64,000 nt of DNA from Pontibacillus marinus BH030004 = DSM 16465 (GTDB taxonomy: Bacteria > Bacillota > Bacilli > Bacillales > BH030062): assembly GCF_000425225.1 (NCBI RefSeq), contig NZ_AULJ01000001.1:186001-250000 (forward strand), in the 5' to 3' direction. This document shows positions 8,061 through 17,326 of this stretch, one piece after another. The notes beneath the pieces were generated by a model that ran no database searches, had not been told where the DNA came from, and saw only the letters and a program-made list of their open reading frames with translations. The translations under genes were made by a program, and so were the position numbers. Each line of letters begins with the position of its first letter. Positions within the stretch are counted from its first letter, which is position 1.

Positions 8061-9155
8061 TTGCATTCATATAGAGAGAGGTTGTTAAATTGTACAAAAC
8101 AAATTGAAGGTAGTTCATTTAATTGCTTACTGGTTTCTTCTAAACCTAATTTGCGATATCTGCTTGGAGTTGAACTTGATACAGGTGAAAGGTTAACTGC
8201 ATTATTACTTAATCCCAACGAGTCCCCAAAACTATTTATTCATGAAATGTTTCGAGAGAAATTAAAACTAGATGATTTAGAAATCGAAATCATTCCATAC
8301 GTAGATTCTGTAAGTCCCGTAGATCTACTATTCTCGAACTTTAAACACAGTGTCGGAGTAGATAAGGATTTGCCTAGCCATTTTTTAATTAAGCTAATGA
8401 AAGCGTATGGTGAATTAGAATTCCATACTAACTATATCGTAGAAAAGATGAGAGAAAAAAAAGAACCAAGTGAGGTTCGTGCGATTCGCAAATCATCTAG
8501 AATCGCGGATGCAGTGATGCATCAAATTACACAACTTCAAATTTTTCCAGCTACAGAAAAAGATTTGGCTAAAAACATTGAGGATTTTTTTGGGGAACAT
8601 GGTGTTGATGAACTCGCATTTAAACCCATCATAGGTTTTGGTGAAAATAGTGCAAGTCCTCATCACTCCATTAGTAATAAAAATAGTTCACTGAACCAAC
8701 CAATTTTAATTGATATGGGAGGTGTACACGAAGGTTATTATTCTGATATTACAAGAATGAATTACTTTGGAAGTAAGAATAGTGAATTTGAAGAGGTTTA
8801 TAAAATTGTTCAAGATGTCCAAAAGCAGGCTATTGAGATGGTGAAACCAGGTATCCGTTTTTCAGAAATAGATTGCTTCATTAGAAAAGAGTTAAACAAA
8901 TGGAATTATGAAAAATATTTTATTCATAGAACAGGTCATGGCATAGGTTTAGAGCTACATGAAGGTCCATTCATTCATGAAAATAATTTAGACACAGTAG
9001 AGGAGGGGATGGTTTTTACTATTGAGCCGGGGGTTTATATTCCAAATAAGTTTGGAGTGAGAATTGAGGATACGATCGTAGTACATGAAGAAGGCTGTGA
9101 ATGCTTAAATTTATCTTCTAAAGAGCTTCAATATTTAAATCTATTAACTATTTAA
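8061..9155 (+). CDS. M24 family metallopeptidase (Xaa-Pro aminopeptidase type)
   Basis: 364 residues: a creatinase-like N-terminal domain (~1-125), then the pita-bread catalytic domain. All five metal ligands are present: D218 and D229 (IDMGGVHEGYYSD), H293 (RTGHGIGLELHEG), E322 (FTIEPGVY) and E336 (GVRIEDT). It probably removes N-terminal residues before proline or cleaves a related amide in the cytoplasm. The start is TTG at 8061, with AGAGGAGAG 7-9 bases upstream and no better ATG nearby. It is the first gene of a likely operon running to 19467. Confidence 0.85.
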   Translation: MHSYRERLLNCTKQIEGSSFNCLLVSSKPNLRYLLGVELDTGERLTALLLNPNESPKLFIHEMFREKLKLDDLEIEIIPYVDSVSPVDLLFSNFKHSVGVDKDLPSHFLIKLMKAYGELEFHTNYIVEKMREKKEPSEVRAIRKSSRIADAVMHQITQLQIFPATEKDLAKNIEDFFGEHGVDELAFKPIIGFGENSASPHHSISNKNSSLNQPILIDMGGVHEGYYSDITRMNYFGSKNSEFEEVYKIVQDVQKQAIEMVKPGIRFSEIDCFIRKELNKWNYEKYFIHRTGHGIGLELHEGPFIHENNLDTVEEGMVFTIEPGVYIPNKFGVRIEDTIVVHEEGCECLNLSSKELQYLNLLTI

Positions 9156-9174
9156 TAAAAAGGGGTGGGGTACT

Positions 9175-10824
9175 TTGAAGAAGCGTAATATATTTTCAAA
9201 ATGGTTATTGTGTTTAGGTTTATTGGTGTTAATAGTGGTAGCTGGATGCTCTTATGAAGATCCCGAATCTGAAAGTGCGGGATCAAATTCGGATCAAAAT
9301 GAAGGGGAAGAGGCTGGAAGTGATAATAGTACATCTAATTCAAAATCTAGCTCTAACTCTGTAGCAAATAAAATTAATGTAGGGTTAGACGTAGATGCTG
9401 GAACGATGGATCCGCGTCTGTCTCGTGATACATCCGCTAAGAGGGTAGTAGAGATAGTTTACGATGGTTTAATTCGTCTGAATGCAAATTTAGAACCACA
9501 ACCATCATTGGCTACAGATTGGGAGAACCCTGATGCTACAACTTGGATCTTTACTCTAAGAGAAGGGGTTACATTCCATGATGGGGAACCTTTTACTGCA
9601 GAAGATGTGAAATATACATTTGATACTATTTTAGACCCTGATTTTAAAGCGCCTTATGCAAGTCTATATAAACCTATCGATAGTGTTGAAGTGATTGATG
9701 AAACACATGTGCAGTTTAATCTAAAAGAGCCCTACGCTCCTCTACTAACCTATTTAGATGTTGGAATCATACCAAAGCATGTAGCTGAAAAGGGTGATTC
9801 TCTTTCTAGTAATCCTATTGGTACAGGTCCTTACAAAATGATCGAGTGGAAGAAAAATAGCAAAATAACATTTGAAGCAAATAAAGAATATTGGGGAGGG
9901 GAACCAACTACAGGAAAAATTGTGTATAACATTATACCTGATAACACCACACGTGTAGCCGCGTTAGAATCAGGTGATATTGACTTTGTTCATTCACCTT
10001 TGTCCCCACAAGATATTAGTAGAATAAAAGCAAATAAAGATTTCAAAGTTGTAGAGACTCAAGGCCTTGGATTTACTTATTTAAATTTTAATACAGAACA
10101 TGAAATCCTTTCTGATGTTAAAGTTCGTCAAGGTATAGCTCATTTAATCAATAAAGAAGTAATTTCTGAAGATATTTATCAAAATATGGATAAACCAGGT
10201 AAGTCTCCACTTATCCCAGCATCTTGGGCTTATTCAGATGAAATTACAGGGTTTGAATTTGATAAAGAAAAAGCTAAGAAGTTATTTGCAGATGCTGGTT
10301 GGACTGACACGAATAATGATGGTGTTTTAGATAAGAATGGAAAGAATTTATCTATCACCTTATCAACACATAGTGAAGATCCAAACAGAATCCAAATAGT
10401 AGAGTATTTACAAAATGTATTTACGAATAATGGGATTGAAACAGAAGTTTTAACTAATGAATGGCCAACTTTCAGCACATCTTTAATGGAAGGAAACTTT
10501 GATATTGGTCTAGTGGGATGGTTAAATCTAGTTGGTCCAGACCGGTCTATGTATAACCAATTCCATTCAGAGAGTGGAAGTAACTATGGAGGATATGATA
10601 ATGCTCGCGTAGATGAACTACTAGAAGAAGGAAGAAGAGTACTTGATCAAAGTAAGAGAACTGAAATTTATCAAGAAGCTGCTCAAATTGTTACGGAAGA
10701 AGTCGCATATGACGTTCTTTTATATCAAGGCTACATTGCTATGTATAACAAAGATTTACAAGGATTTGATATTCATCCAACAGGAAGCTTATATGGTCTG
10801 AAAGATGCAAAAATAACGAAATAA
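9175..10824 (+). CDS. ABC transporter substrate-binding lipoprotein (DppA/OppA type)
   Basis: 549 residues, solute-binding family 5. The lipoprotein signal ends in VVAGC with the lipidated Cys at residue 25, followed by a Ser/Asn/Glu-rich linker (~26-65) that tethers the domain to the membrane. The domain shows the family pattern WIFTLREGVTFHDGEPFTAEDVKYTFD and the later KVRQGIAHLINK. It delivers a peptide-like ligand to the permeases that follow. The start is TTG with AGGGGTGGGG upstream. A stem-loop directly after the stop separates it from the permeases. Confidence 0.88.
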   Translation: MKKRNIFSKWLLCLGLLVLIVVAGCSYEDPESESAGSNSDQNEGEEAGSDNSTSNSKSSSNSVANKINVGLDVDAGTMDPRLSRDTSAKRVVEIVYDGLIRLNANLEPQPSLATDWENPDATTWIFTLREGVTFHDGEPFTAEDVKYTFDTILDPDFKAPYASLYKPIDSVEVIDETHVQFNLKEPYAPLLTYLDVGIIPKHVAEKGDSLSSNPIGTGPYKMIEWKKNSKITFEANKEYWGGEPTTGKIVYNIIPDNTTRVAALESGDIDFVHSPLSPQDISRIKANKDFKVVETQGLGFTYLNFNTEHEILSDVKVRQGIAHLINKEVISEDIYQNMDKPGKSPLIPASWAYSDEITGFEFDKEKAKKLFADAGWTDTNNDGVLDKNGKNLSITLSTHSEDPNRIQIVEYLQNVFTNNGIETEVLTNEWPTFSTSLMEGNFDIGLVGWLNLVGPDRSMYNQFHSESGSNYGGYDNARVDELLEEGRRVLDQSKRTEIYQEAAQIVTEEVAYDVLLYQGYIAMYNKDLQGFDIHPTGSLYGLKDAKITK

Positions 10825-10826
10825 TT

Positions 10827-10848
10827 GGGAGGGGGGCTTAGCCCCTCC
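10827..10848 (+). other. Stem-loop after the binding-protein gene
   Basis: GGAGGGG and CCCCTCC arms around a short GGCTTAGC centre, starting two bases after the stop codon, with only a weak T stretch afterwards. Such hairpins often stabilise the 3' end of a binding-protein message or partly terminate, so that binding protein exceeds permease. That role is inferred. Confidence 0.5.
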
Positions 10849-10878
10849 ATTTGTATAAAGATCGGGAGTGTTTAATTT

Positions 10879-11862
10879 ATGATGACTTTTGTTGGAAAAA
10901 GAATATTACATTTAATCCCCGTTCTTTTAGGAATTTCTATTTTAGTATTTTTTCTACTTCATTTAATTCCAGGGGATCCGGCAATGACGCTACTAGGACA
11001 GGAAGCAACACCTGAAGAAATAAATAGGCTTAGAGAGGTATTAGGCCTAAATGAACCACTTTATATTCAATTATTGGTTTTTCTCAAGAACTTAGCACTA
11101 GGTGATTTGGGGACTTCCATCTTTCAGGATGTTTCTGTACTTTCTCTAATTTTAACCCACCTTCCCGCAACTTTAGAATTAGCTACGTTAGCACTTCTTA
11201 TCGCTTTACTTATTGCTATACCATTAGGCATCGTATCTGCAGTAAAACAATTTTCTTGGGTTGATTATGTAAGCATGTTCTTTGCTCAGCTAGGTGTATC
11301 GATGCCAGTCTTCTGGCTTGGTGTATTACTAATTATTGGCTTTTCAGTAAATTTGAATATTTTTCCTTCATTTGGAAGAGGTGAACCATTAGTAGAATCT
11401 ATACTAATGACAATCCAGTCAGGGAACTTATTTTATATCATTGATAGCTTGAAGCATTTAATCTTGCCAGCATTAACATTAGGTGTAATGAGCGCTGCCA
11501 TAATAACTAGAATGGTTCGTTCATCAATGCTAGAAATATTAAATGAGGATTATGTGAGAACAGCTGAGGCCAAAGGTGTTCGGTCTTTTTGGATCATTAT
11601 GAAACATGCATTCCGTAACGCTTTGATACCTGTTATTACAATTGTTGGATTACAATTTGGAAACCTTATGGGTGGTGCGATTGTAACTGAAACAGTTTTT
11701 GGTTGGCCAGGAATTGGACGGTTAATTATAACAGCTATAAGTCAACGAGATTTTCCAGTGGTTCAAGGGTGTGTTTTAGCAATTGCTCTCCTGTTTGCAT
11801 TTATTAATCTAATTGTTGATATTCTTTACGCTGTAATTAATCCGAAAATTAAAAGCAATTGA
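10879..11862 (+). CDS. ABC transporter permease (DppB/OppB type)
   Basis: 327 residues with six hydrophobic segments. The start MMTFVGKRILHLIPVLLGIS is typical of the first permease of peptide importers, with LIPGDPA in the first periplasmic loop and the EAA-like coupling loop near EDYVRTAEAKGVRS contacting the ATPases. GGGAGTG lies before the ATG. The stop is followed within ~15 bases by the start of the second permease. Confidence 0.88.
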   Translation: MMTFVGKRILHLIPVLLGISILVFFLLHLIPGDPAMTLLGQEATPEEINRLREVLGLNEPLYIQLLVFLKNLALGDLGTSIFQDVSVLSLILTHLPATLELATLALLIALLIAIPLGIVSAVKQFSWVDYVSMFFAQLGVSMPVFWLGVLLIIGFSVNLNIFPSFGRGEPLVESILMTIQSGNLFYIIDSLKHLILPALTLGVMSAAIITRMVRSSMLEILNEDYVRTAEAKGVRSFWIIMKHAFRNALIPVITIVGLQFGNLMGGAIVTETVFGWPGIGRLIITAISQRDFPVVQGCVLAIALLFAFINLIVDILYAVINPKIKSN

Positions 11863-11876
11863 GGAGGAATGCAAAG

Positions 11877-12782
11877 TTGGAGTATAACACAGAAATCATA
11901 AATCAAACGGAAATAGAGATTGTTAATAAAAAGGAGCCAGGAAGAGTTAGAAAGTTCTTTTCCTTTATTAGTAACAGTAAATCTGTGCTAATAGGTGGAG
12001 TAATTGTGCTAATCATTATTATTTGTGCCCTTTTTGCTCCAGTAATCTCAACGCATGACCCTTATGAAATGCAAATGTCTGATCGACTGTTAGAACCTAT
12101 GGAAAAAGGGCATTTGCTTGGTACTGATCATTATGGTAGGGATCTTTTCTCTCGGATTGTTTATGGAGCAAGAGTATCTTTAAAAGTAGGAATGGTTTCG
12201 GTTAGCCTCTCTCTATTAATAGGTGTAATCTTAGGACTTGTTGCAGGTTACTATGGAGGCTGGTTAGATAGCATAATCATGAGAATTGTTGATATCGTGT
12301 TATCCTTTCCAGTCTTACTATTAGCCATTGCATTGGTAGCTGCCCTAGGTCCTGGTATTGAAAACGTTATTATAGCCTTAGGTCTTGTGTACTGGACGAA
12401 TTATGCCAGGATAGTACGTGCTAATGTGATGTCATTAAAAGAGGAAGAGTTTATTCAAGCAGCTAGAACTATTGGTTCTAATGACTTTAGGATCATATTT
12501 TTTAATATTTTGCCTAATTGTTTAGCCCCCATCATAGTTGTAGGAACTTTAGGTATAGGAATTGCTATTGTTGCTGAAGCAACATTAAGTTTCTTAGGTC
12601 TGGGTATTCAGCCACCAGAATCAAGTTGGGGTTGGACTTTAGCTTTTGGTATGAAATTTATTCGTGATGCTCCTCACCTCTCCATATATCCCGGATTAGC
12701 AATTATGATCACGGTTCTTGGTTTTAATCTATTAGGTGATGGAGTTCGTGACCTCACAGATTCAAAGTTAAAGAGAAAATAG
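11877..12782 (+). CDS. ABC transporter permease (DppC/OppC type)
   Basis: 301 residues with an N-terminal cytoplasmic stretch, then about six membrane helices. It contains the DppC hallmarks HLLGTDHYGRDLFSRIVYGAR and the EAA loop EEEFIQAARTIGSND. I chose TTG at 11877 because AGGAGG lies ~9 bases upstream. A longer frame beginning at 11859 overlaps the preceding stop and contains the ribosome site itself. It pairs with the preceding permease. Confidence 0.86.
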   Translation: MEYNTEIINQTEIEIVNKKEPGRVRKFFSFISNSKSVLIGGVIVLIIIICALFAPVISTHDPYEMQMSDRLLEPMEKGHLLGTDHYGRDLFSRIVYGARVSLKVGMVSVSLSLLIGVILGLVAGYYGGWLDSIIMRIVDIVLSFPVLLLAIALVAALGPGIENVIIALGLVYWTNYARIVRANVMSLKEEEFIQAARTIGSNDFRIIFFNILPNCLAPIIVVGTLGIGIAIVAEATLSFLGLGIQPPESSWGWTLAFGMKFIRDAPHLSIYPGLAIMITVLGFNLLGDGVRDLTDSKLKRK

Positions 12783-12795
12783 GAGGAATGTAAAA

Positions 12796-13734
12796 ATGGT
12801 AAAATTATCAACCCGTAAATTTGAAGAGATTTTTGTTACTCATCTATCTAATGGAAGTCAGGTGTCTTTACCTGTTCATACAATTACAGGTGAAAAAGAT
12901 GGGCCGGTTTTAGGTTTATCTGCATTAGTGCATGGCGATGAAATTATAGGTGCTGAGATATTACGTAGAGTATATGCCCGTATAGATGAGTCTGACTTAG
13001 CGGGAACAGTGAAATTACTCCCTATTTCTAATCCACTTGCATTTGATTCAATGACAAGAAATACACCGCTTGATATGAATAATATGAATAGACTATATCC
13101 TGGTAAACCAGATGGTTGGGTGACTGAACAAATTGCCCATCAAATGTCCACTAAATTTTTAGATGAACTTGAAGTTTACATTGATATCCATTCAGGTGGT
13201 GCTCAACCCGTAGTTGATTATGTATATATACAAAATGATGAAGAACTATCTCGTGCATTTAATTTCCCTGTTTTATACAGACCGGCTGATAAATATCAAG
13301 GCACTACTGTAACACATACGGTTGAAAAGGGAATCCCAAGTGTAACTGTTGAAGTCGGTGGAGGACCAAACTTTGAAAAAGATATTGAAAGAGGTGTAGA
13401 AGGTATATTTAACTGTATGCGTAAATTAAATATGTTATCAGGAGAGGTTGTACCACCACCTGAACAAAAGGTAATGACTGAAATTAAGATTATTCGACCA
13501 CAACATGGAGGGCTTCTTGTACCAGAGTTCGACTATAATGCTGTCGGAACTGTAATTGAAGGAGAACAAGTATTATCCCGTACTTATAATCCTCGTACAT
13601 TTGAAGAAGTAGAAGTAATTAAAACACCATTTGAAAGAAGTTTAGTTATCTTAACAAGAGGAGCATTCCAAAAAGTAAACCCTGGTGATTACGGCTTTAT
13701 GCTTGGGAACATGGATACGAGAGAGTTGGACTAA
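12796..13734 (+). CDS. AstE/AspA-family zinc deacylase (M14-like)
   Basis: 312 residues of the succinylglutamate desuccinylase/aspartoacylase family. Zinc ligands are visible as H46 and E49 (LVHGDEIIGAE) and H132 (DIHSGG), and a candidate catalytic Glu lies in TVEVGGG. Members hydrolyse an N-acyl group from an amino acid or amine. The C-terminal ~90 residues form a beta-rich domain. AGGAGG is just upstream, 13 bases after the permease stop. In this operon it probably removes an acyl group from the imported compound. Confidence 0.84.
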   Translation: MVKLSTRKFEEIFVTHLSNGSQVSLPVHTITGEKDGPVLGLSALVHGDEIIGAEILRRVYARIDESDLAGTVKLLPISNPLAFDSMTRNTPLDMNNMNRLYPGKPDGWVTEQIAHQMSTKFLDELEVYIDIHSGGAQPVVDYVYIQNDEELSRAFNFPVLYRPADKYQGTTVTHTVEKGIPSVTVEVGGGPNFEKDIERGVEGIFNCMRKLNMLSGEVVPPPEQKVMTEIKIIRPQHGGLLVPEFDYNAVGTVIEGEQVLSRTYNPRTFEEVEVIKTPFERSLVILTRGAFQKVNPGDYGFMLGNMDTRELD

Positions 13735-13735
13735 T

Positions 13736-14941
13736 ATGAAAAATACTAGTGAAATCTCCGTATCTACCCTAGATATGAAATTGTCACAAGAGTATGTCCA
13801 AGTTGTACTTGGAATGGATCAATACTATAGAGAAACAAAAAAGAAAACTGGTGAAGCAGCTTTAGATAAAGAAGGGTTAGTACCTATTAATCTTACAGAT
13901 GAACTCCCTAGAAAATATGCAAGTTGGAATGAGGTAATCGAAGAGTTAATGATTCTTCGATCTAAGTATTTAAGAGTAGAAAATGAAGTAAGAGTGAATT
14001 ACATGCAGCAGCAAATAGGCTCATTAATCTTCCTTGCAAAGTGGTGTAAGGGTGGTGCAGAACAACCTTTTAGGGAGCTCGTAAGAGGGGTGTTATATGT
14101 CAATGAAAACCCTCTTGGCCGAAATGAAAGGGAGGCGTTACATGTTAAATTAGACCATTTACTTACCAAAAAAGGCTTTACAGGATCACTATTTAATAAA
14201 GTAAGTAAATGGGAAGAGGAACAGCATGTACCCGCAAGAGAGATGAGTGGCGTCTTAGAGGATTTGTTGGCAAAAGCTAAAGATCAAGTCGTAAGCAAGA
14301 TGTTTAAAGCTGTTGAGGATGTTCAGGTTACCCCAAAAGTTGTTTATGGGGTACCATATAGTGCTTATTGTGATTATGTAAATCAAAGTATGTACATTAA
14401 TGGAGATTTGCCATATACCCTTCCTGCACTAAAACACCTGGTAACCCATGAATCATTCCCTGGGCATACCACACATATGAAGATTCGTGAATTAATGACA
14501 AATTCAGGGCAATCCCCTCTTGATGCAGGACTTGTTATAACGAATACTGCTAGCAGCTCAGTGTTTGAAGGAATCGGCGATAATGGTGCATTATTTATTG
14601 ATTGGGTTGATTCAATAGACGATGAAATTTATTTTATTTATCAAAGAATTCGCTCGATTTCGGGGTTAAATGCTGCGCACATGCTCCATGCTGAAAAGAA
14701 AAGTGAGGAAGAAGTAAGAGAATTTTTGAAAACATTTGCATTTGGTAATGATAATTGGATCGATTCTAGGTTACGCTTTTTTAACCATCCCCTTCGTGCA
14801 CCATTTATTTATGGATATTGGAGAGGAAATGAAGCGGTTAATCAAGTGTTTAATCGTGTATCATCGGACCGAAAGCAAGCTTTTTATAATTACTTATATC
14901 AAAATATGCATTCGGCTGATACCATTAAACAATTTATTTAG
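13736..14941 (+). CDS. DUF885-like putative metalloprotease
   Basis: 401 residues. A HESFPGH motif (H238, E239, H244) within LKHLVTHESFPGHTTH is the DUF885 signature, resembling the HExxH zinc site of gluzincins. Usual DUF885 proteins are longer, about 550 residues, so the N-terminal part is short. The ATG at 13736 begins right after the deacylase stop, with a weak GAGAG site, suggesting translational coupling. It has no signal peptide and is predicted cytoplasmic. Substrate is unknown, plausibly a peptide bond in the imported molecule. Confidence 0.72.
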   Translation: MKNTSEISVSTLDMKLSQEYVQVVLGMDQYYRETKKKTGEAALDKEGLVPINLTDELPRKYASWNEVIEELMILRSKYLRVENEVRVNYMQQQIGSLIFLAKWCKGGAEQPFRELVRGVLYVNENPLGRNEREALHVKLDHLLTKKGFTGSLFNKVSKWEEEQHVPAREMSGVLEDLLAKAKDQVVSKMFKAVEDVQVTPKVVYGVPYSAYCDYVNQSMYINGDLPYTLPALKHLVTHESFPGHTTHMKIRELMTNSGQSPLDAGLVITNTASSSVFEGIGDNGALFIDWVDSIDDEIYFIYQRIRSISGLNAAHMLHAEKKSEEEVREFLKTFAFGNDNWIDSRLRFFNHPLRAPFIYGYWRGNEAVNQVFNRVSSDRKQAFYNYLYQNMHSADTIKQFI

Positions 14942-14953
14942 GAGTGTGAATCG

Positions 14954-16270
14954 ATGAAACATACAAATTCAAAGGCGTTATATGAAAGAGCATCTTCTTC
15001 TCTACCGGGCGGAGTGAATTCTAACTCTCGTTTTCGTAAACCTCATCCACTTTATTTTAAGAAGGCAGAAGGGCCTTGGATTGTGGATGTGGATGATAAT
15101 TATTACTTGGACTGTATTATGGGAAATGGTGCTGTAATTTTAGGACACGATGATCCGGATTTCAAAGAGAAAATAGCTGATTATAGTCGCACTGGAATTC
15201 TTACAGGTTTGGAAACAGAGCTTAGCGTTAAAGTAGCTGAGAAGTTTTTGTCCTTTTTACCAACTGCAGAAATGGTACGTTTTGCTAATACAGGAACTGA
15301 AGCAGTTATGCATGCATTGCATATGGCAAGAACCCATACAGGAAAAAGTGACATAGCTGTAATAGAAGGTGCATTTAATGGTTGGAATGATTCGGTATTA
15401 GTAAGTACTTGGCCTGATATCACCAAAGCAGGAGATAAAACATCACCAAATTCGCTGCCAGGTTCATCAGGTTTAAGGAAAGATGTGGTGGATAGCACCT
15501 TAGTTCTACCGTTTAACGATTTAGAAATCGCTGAAAGGCTGTTAACAGAAAATAAAAACCGAATTGCCGCACTAATTTTAGAGCCTATTATGATTGATAT
15601 TGGTTATATTCCAGCTAAGAAAGAGTATTTAAAAGGATTAAGAGATATTTGTGACAGGCTGAATATCGTTTTAATATTTGATGAACTTTTAACAGGTTTT
15701 CGTGTTTCACCTGGAGGAGCGCAAGGTCTTTACAATGTAACACCTGACCTCTCTACTTTTGGTAAAGCAATTAGTAATGGTTATATGCTGAGCGCAGTAG
15801 CAGGAAAAGCTGAGATATTTGATACAGTAACGCCTGGAGTAGGAACGTGTTCATTTGTTGGAACCTACAATGGTCATCAGAGTTCACTCGCTGCCTCGAT
15901 GGCCTTTATGGAGATTTATGAGGAAAAAGGCGTAGATCAAACATTGAAGGATAGAACGGACACATTAATTAAAGAATTTGATAAATTGGTTACAAAGCAT
16001 AATATTGTAGGGCGGATGCAAGGTGAAGGTGGACATTTTCACTGGTATTTCACAGATCAAGAGTTATATGATTATCGAGATGCTGCTCAGTCAAACAAGG
16101 AATTATATATACGTTTTACAGAAGAACTGTTTAATCAAGGAGTTTTTTGTTCACCAAACTACCTTCTTCATCATGCAATATCTCTGGCACATAAGGATAA
16201 CCATATTAAAGAACTAATTACGGCTATGGATAATAGTTTAGCCAAAGTAGTAGAGGCAAAAACTCTATAA
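14954..16270 (+). CDS. Class III aminotransferase (glutamate-1-semialdehyde aminomutase-like)
   Basis: 438 residues of PLP fold-type I. The Schiff-base lysine is K271 (TFGKAISNG), the cofactor aspartate lies in IFDELLTGFR, and the N-terminal SLPGGVNSNSRFRK stretch is typical of GSA-aminomutase relatives. Because it lies in a transporter/hydrolase operon and not with hem genes, it more likely transaminates or isomerises a catabolic amine than makes 5-aminolevulinate. GGAGTG precedes the ATG, 12 bases after the DUF885 stop. Confidence 0.85.
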   Translation: MKHTNSKALYERASSSLPGGVNSNSRFRKPHPLYFKKAEGPWIVDVDDNYYLDCIMGNGAVILGHDDPDFKEKIADYSRTGILTGLETELSVKVAEKFLSFLPTAEMVRFANTGTEAVMHALHMARTHTGKSDIAVIEGAFNGWNDSVLVSTWPDITKAGDKTSPNSLPGSSGLRKDVVDSTLVLPFNDLEIAERLLTENKNRIAALILEPIMIDIGYIPAKKEYLKGLRDICDRLNIVLIFDELLTGFRVSPGGAQGLYNVTPDLSTFGKAISNGYMLSAVAGKAEIFDTVTPGVGTCSFVGTYNGHQSSLAASMAFMEIYEEKGVDQTLKDRTDTLIKEFDKLVTKHNIVGRMQGEGGHFHWYFTDQELYDYRDAAQSNKELYIRFTEELFNQGVFCSPNYLLHHAISLAHKDNHIKELITAMDNSLAKVVEAKTL

Positions 16271-16285
16271 CAAAGGTGGGTGTAG

Positions 16286-17326
16286 TTGGAAATGGAAAAT
16301 AAAGTTCTAGAAGTAGAAAATCTCAGGACATCATTCATTTCTAACAAAAAGACTTTTAACGCAGTAGATGGAGTTTCTTTTCATATAAATGAAGGAGAAA
16401 CGATCGGCGTTGTAGGCGAGTCTGGGTGTGGAAAAAGTGTTACCTCCTTATCAATCATGGGCTTAATAAAACGACCTGGGGAAGTTAATGCTGATAAAAT
16501 ATCATTTCAAGATAACAATCTATTAAAGCTAAATAAAGAGAAAATGAGAAAAATTAGAGGTAATCGAATTTCCATGATTTTTCAAGAGCCAATGACTTCT
16601 CTAAATCCTGTTTATCGTGTAGGTGAGCAGATAGCTGAATCAATTCGTATTCATGAGAAGGTAAGAAGCTCTAAGTTAAAAAATAGAGTGATAGATTTAT
16701 TAGAAATGGTGGGAATTCCTCGTCCAAAAGAAGTGTATCGCTATTATCCACATCAACTTTCCGGGGGTATGAGGCAAAGGGTTATGATTGCTATTGCGAT
16801 GGCTTGTAATCCTGATTTACTTATTGCTGATGAACCTACTACAGCATTGGATGTAACAATTCAAGCTCAGATACTAGAACTGATGAAGGAGCTTCAGGAG
16901 AGCAGGGGGATGTCGATGATGTTAATCACCCATGACTTAGGAGTTGTTTCTGAAGTATGTGACCGTGTTGTGGTAATGTATGCTGGTAAAATCGTAGAAA
17001 CAGGAAAAGTGGAAAATATATTAAATCATCCCCAACATCCTTATACGAAAGGTTTAATAGCCTCATTGCCCAAAAAAGGGCAAAACAATGGAAGACTTAA
17101 TTATATCCCTGGTCAAGTACCATCACCCTTAAATTGGGGCAAAGGATGTCGATTTGCAGACCGATGCACTTATGTAATGGATAAATGTCTAGAAAAGATT
17201 CCTCCATTATTAGATGTTAGCTCGGAACAACAATCAGCATGTTGGCTTTGTGAAGAGAAGGGGGGATCAAGTTTTGCTAATGAAAGAGGAAAAGTTGATC
17301 AAGCAACCATTGCTAGAAGTGAATAA
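16286..17326 (+). CDS. ABC transporter ATPase (DppD/OppD type)
   Basis: 346 residues: Walker A GESGCGKS, Q-loop around MIFQEPMTSLNP, signature LSGGMRQR, Walker B LLIADEPTTALD, and the oligopeptide-transporter C-terminal domain with four clustered Cys (CRFADRCTY.MDKC and a later C). TTG at 16286 lies 6 bases after GGTGGG. An ATG two codons later is the alternative. The 3' end overlaps the next ATPase gene in another frame. Confidence 0.88.
   Translation: MEMENKVLEVENLRTSFISNKKTFNAVDGVSFHINEGETIGVVGESGCGKSVTSLSIMGLIKRPGEVNADKISFQDNNLLKLNKEKMRKIRGNRISMIFQEPMTSLNPVYRVGEQIAESIRIHEKVRSSKLKNRVIDLLEMVGIPRPKEVYRYYPHQLSGGMRQRVMIAIAMACNPDLLIADEPTTALDVTIQAQILELMKELQESRGMSMMLITHDLGVVSEVCDRVVVMYAGKIVETGKVENILNHPQHPYTKGLIASLPKKGQNNGRLNYIPGQVPSPLNWGKGCRFADRCTYVMDKCLEKIPPLLDVSSEQQSACWLCEEKGGSSFANERGKVDQATIARSE

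Noticed and set aside
14736-14957. 73-codon plus-strand ORF inside the DUF885 gene
   Set aside because: Frame shadow of the DUF885 coding sequence without its own ribosome site.
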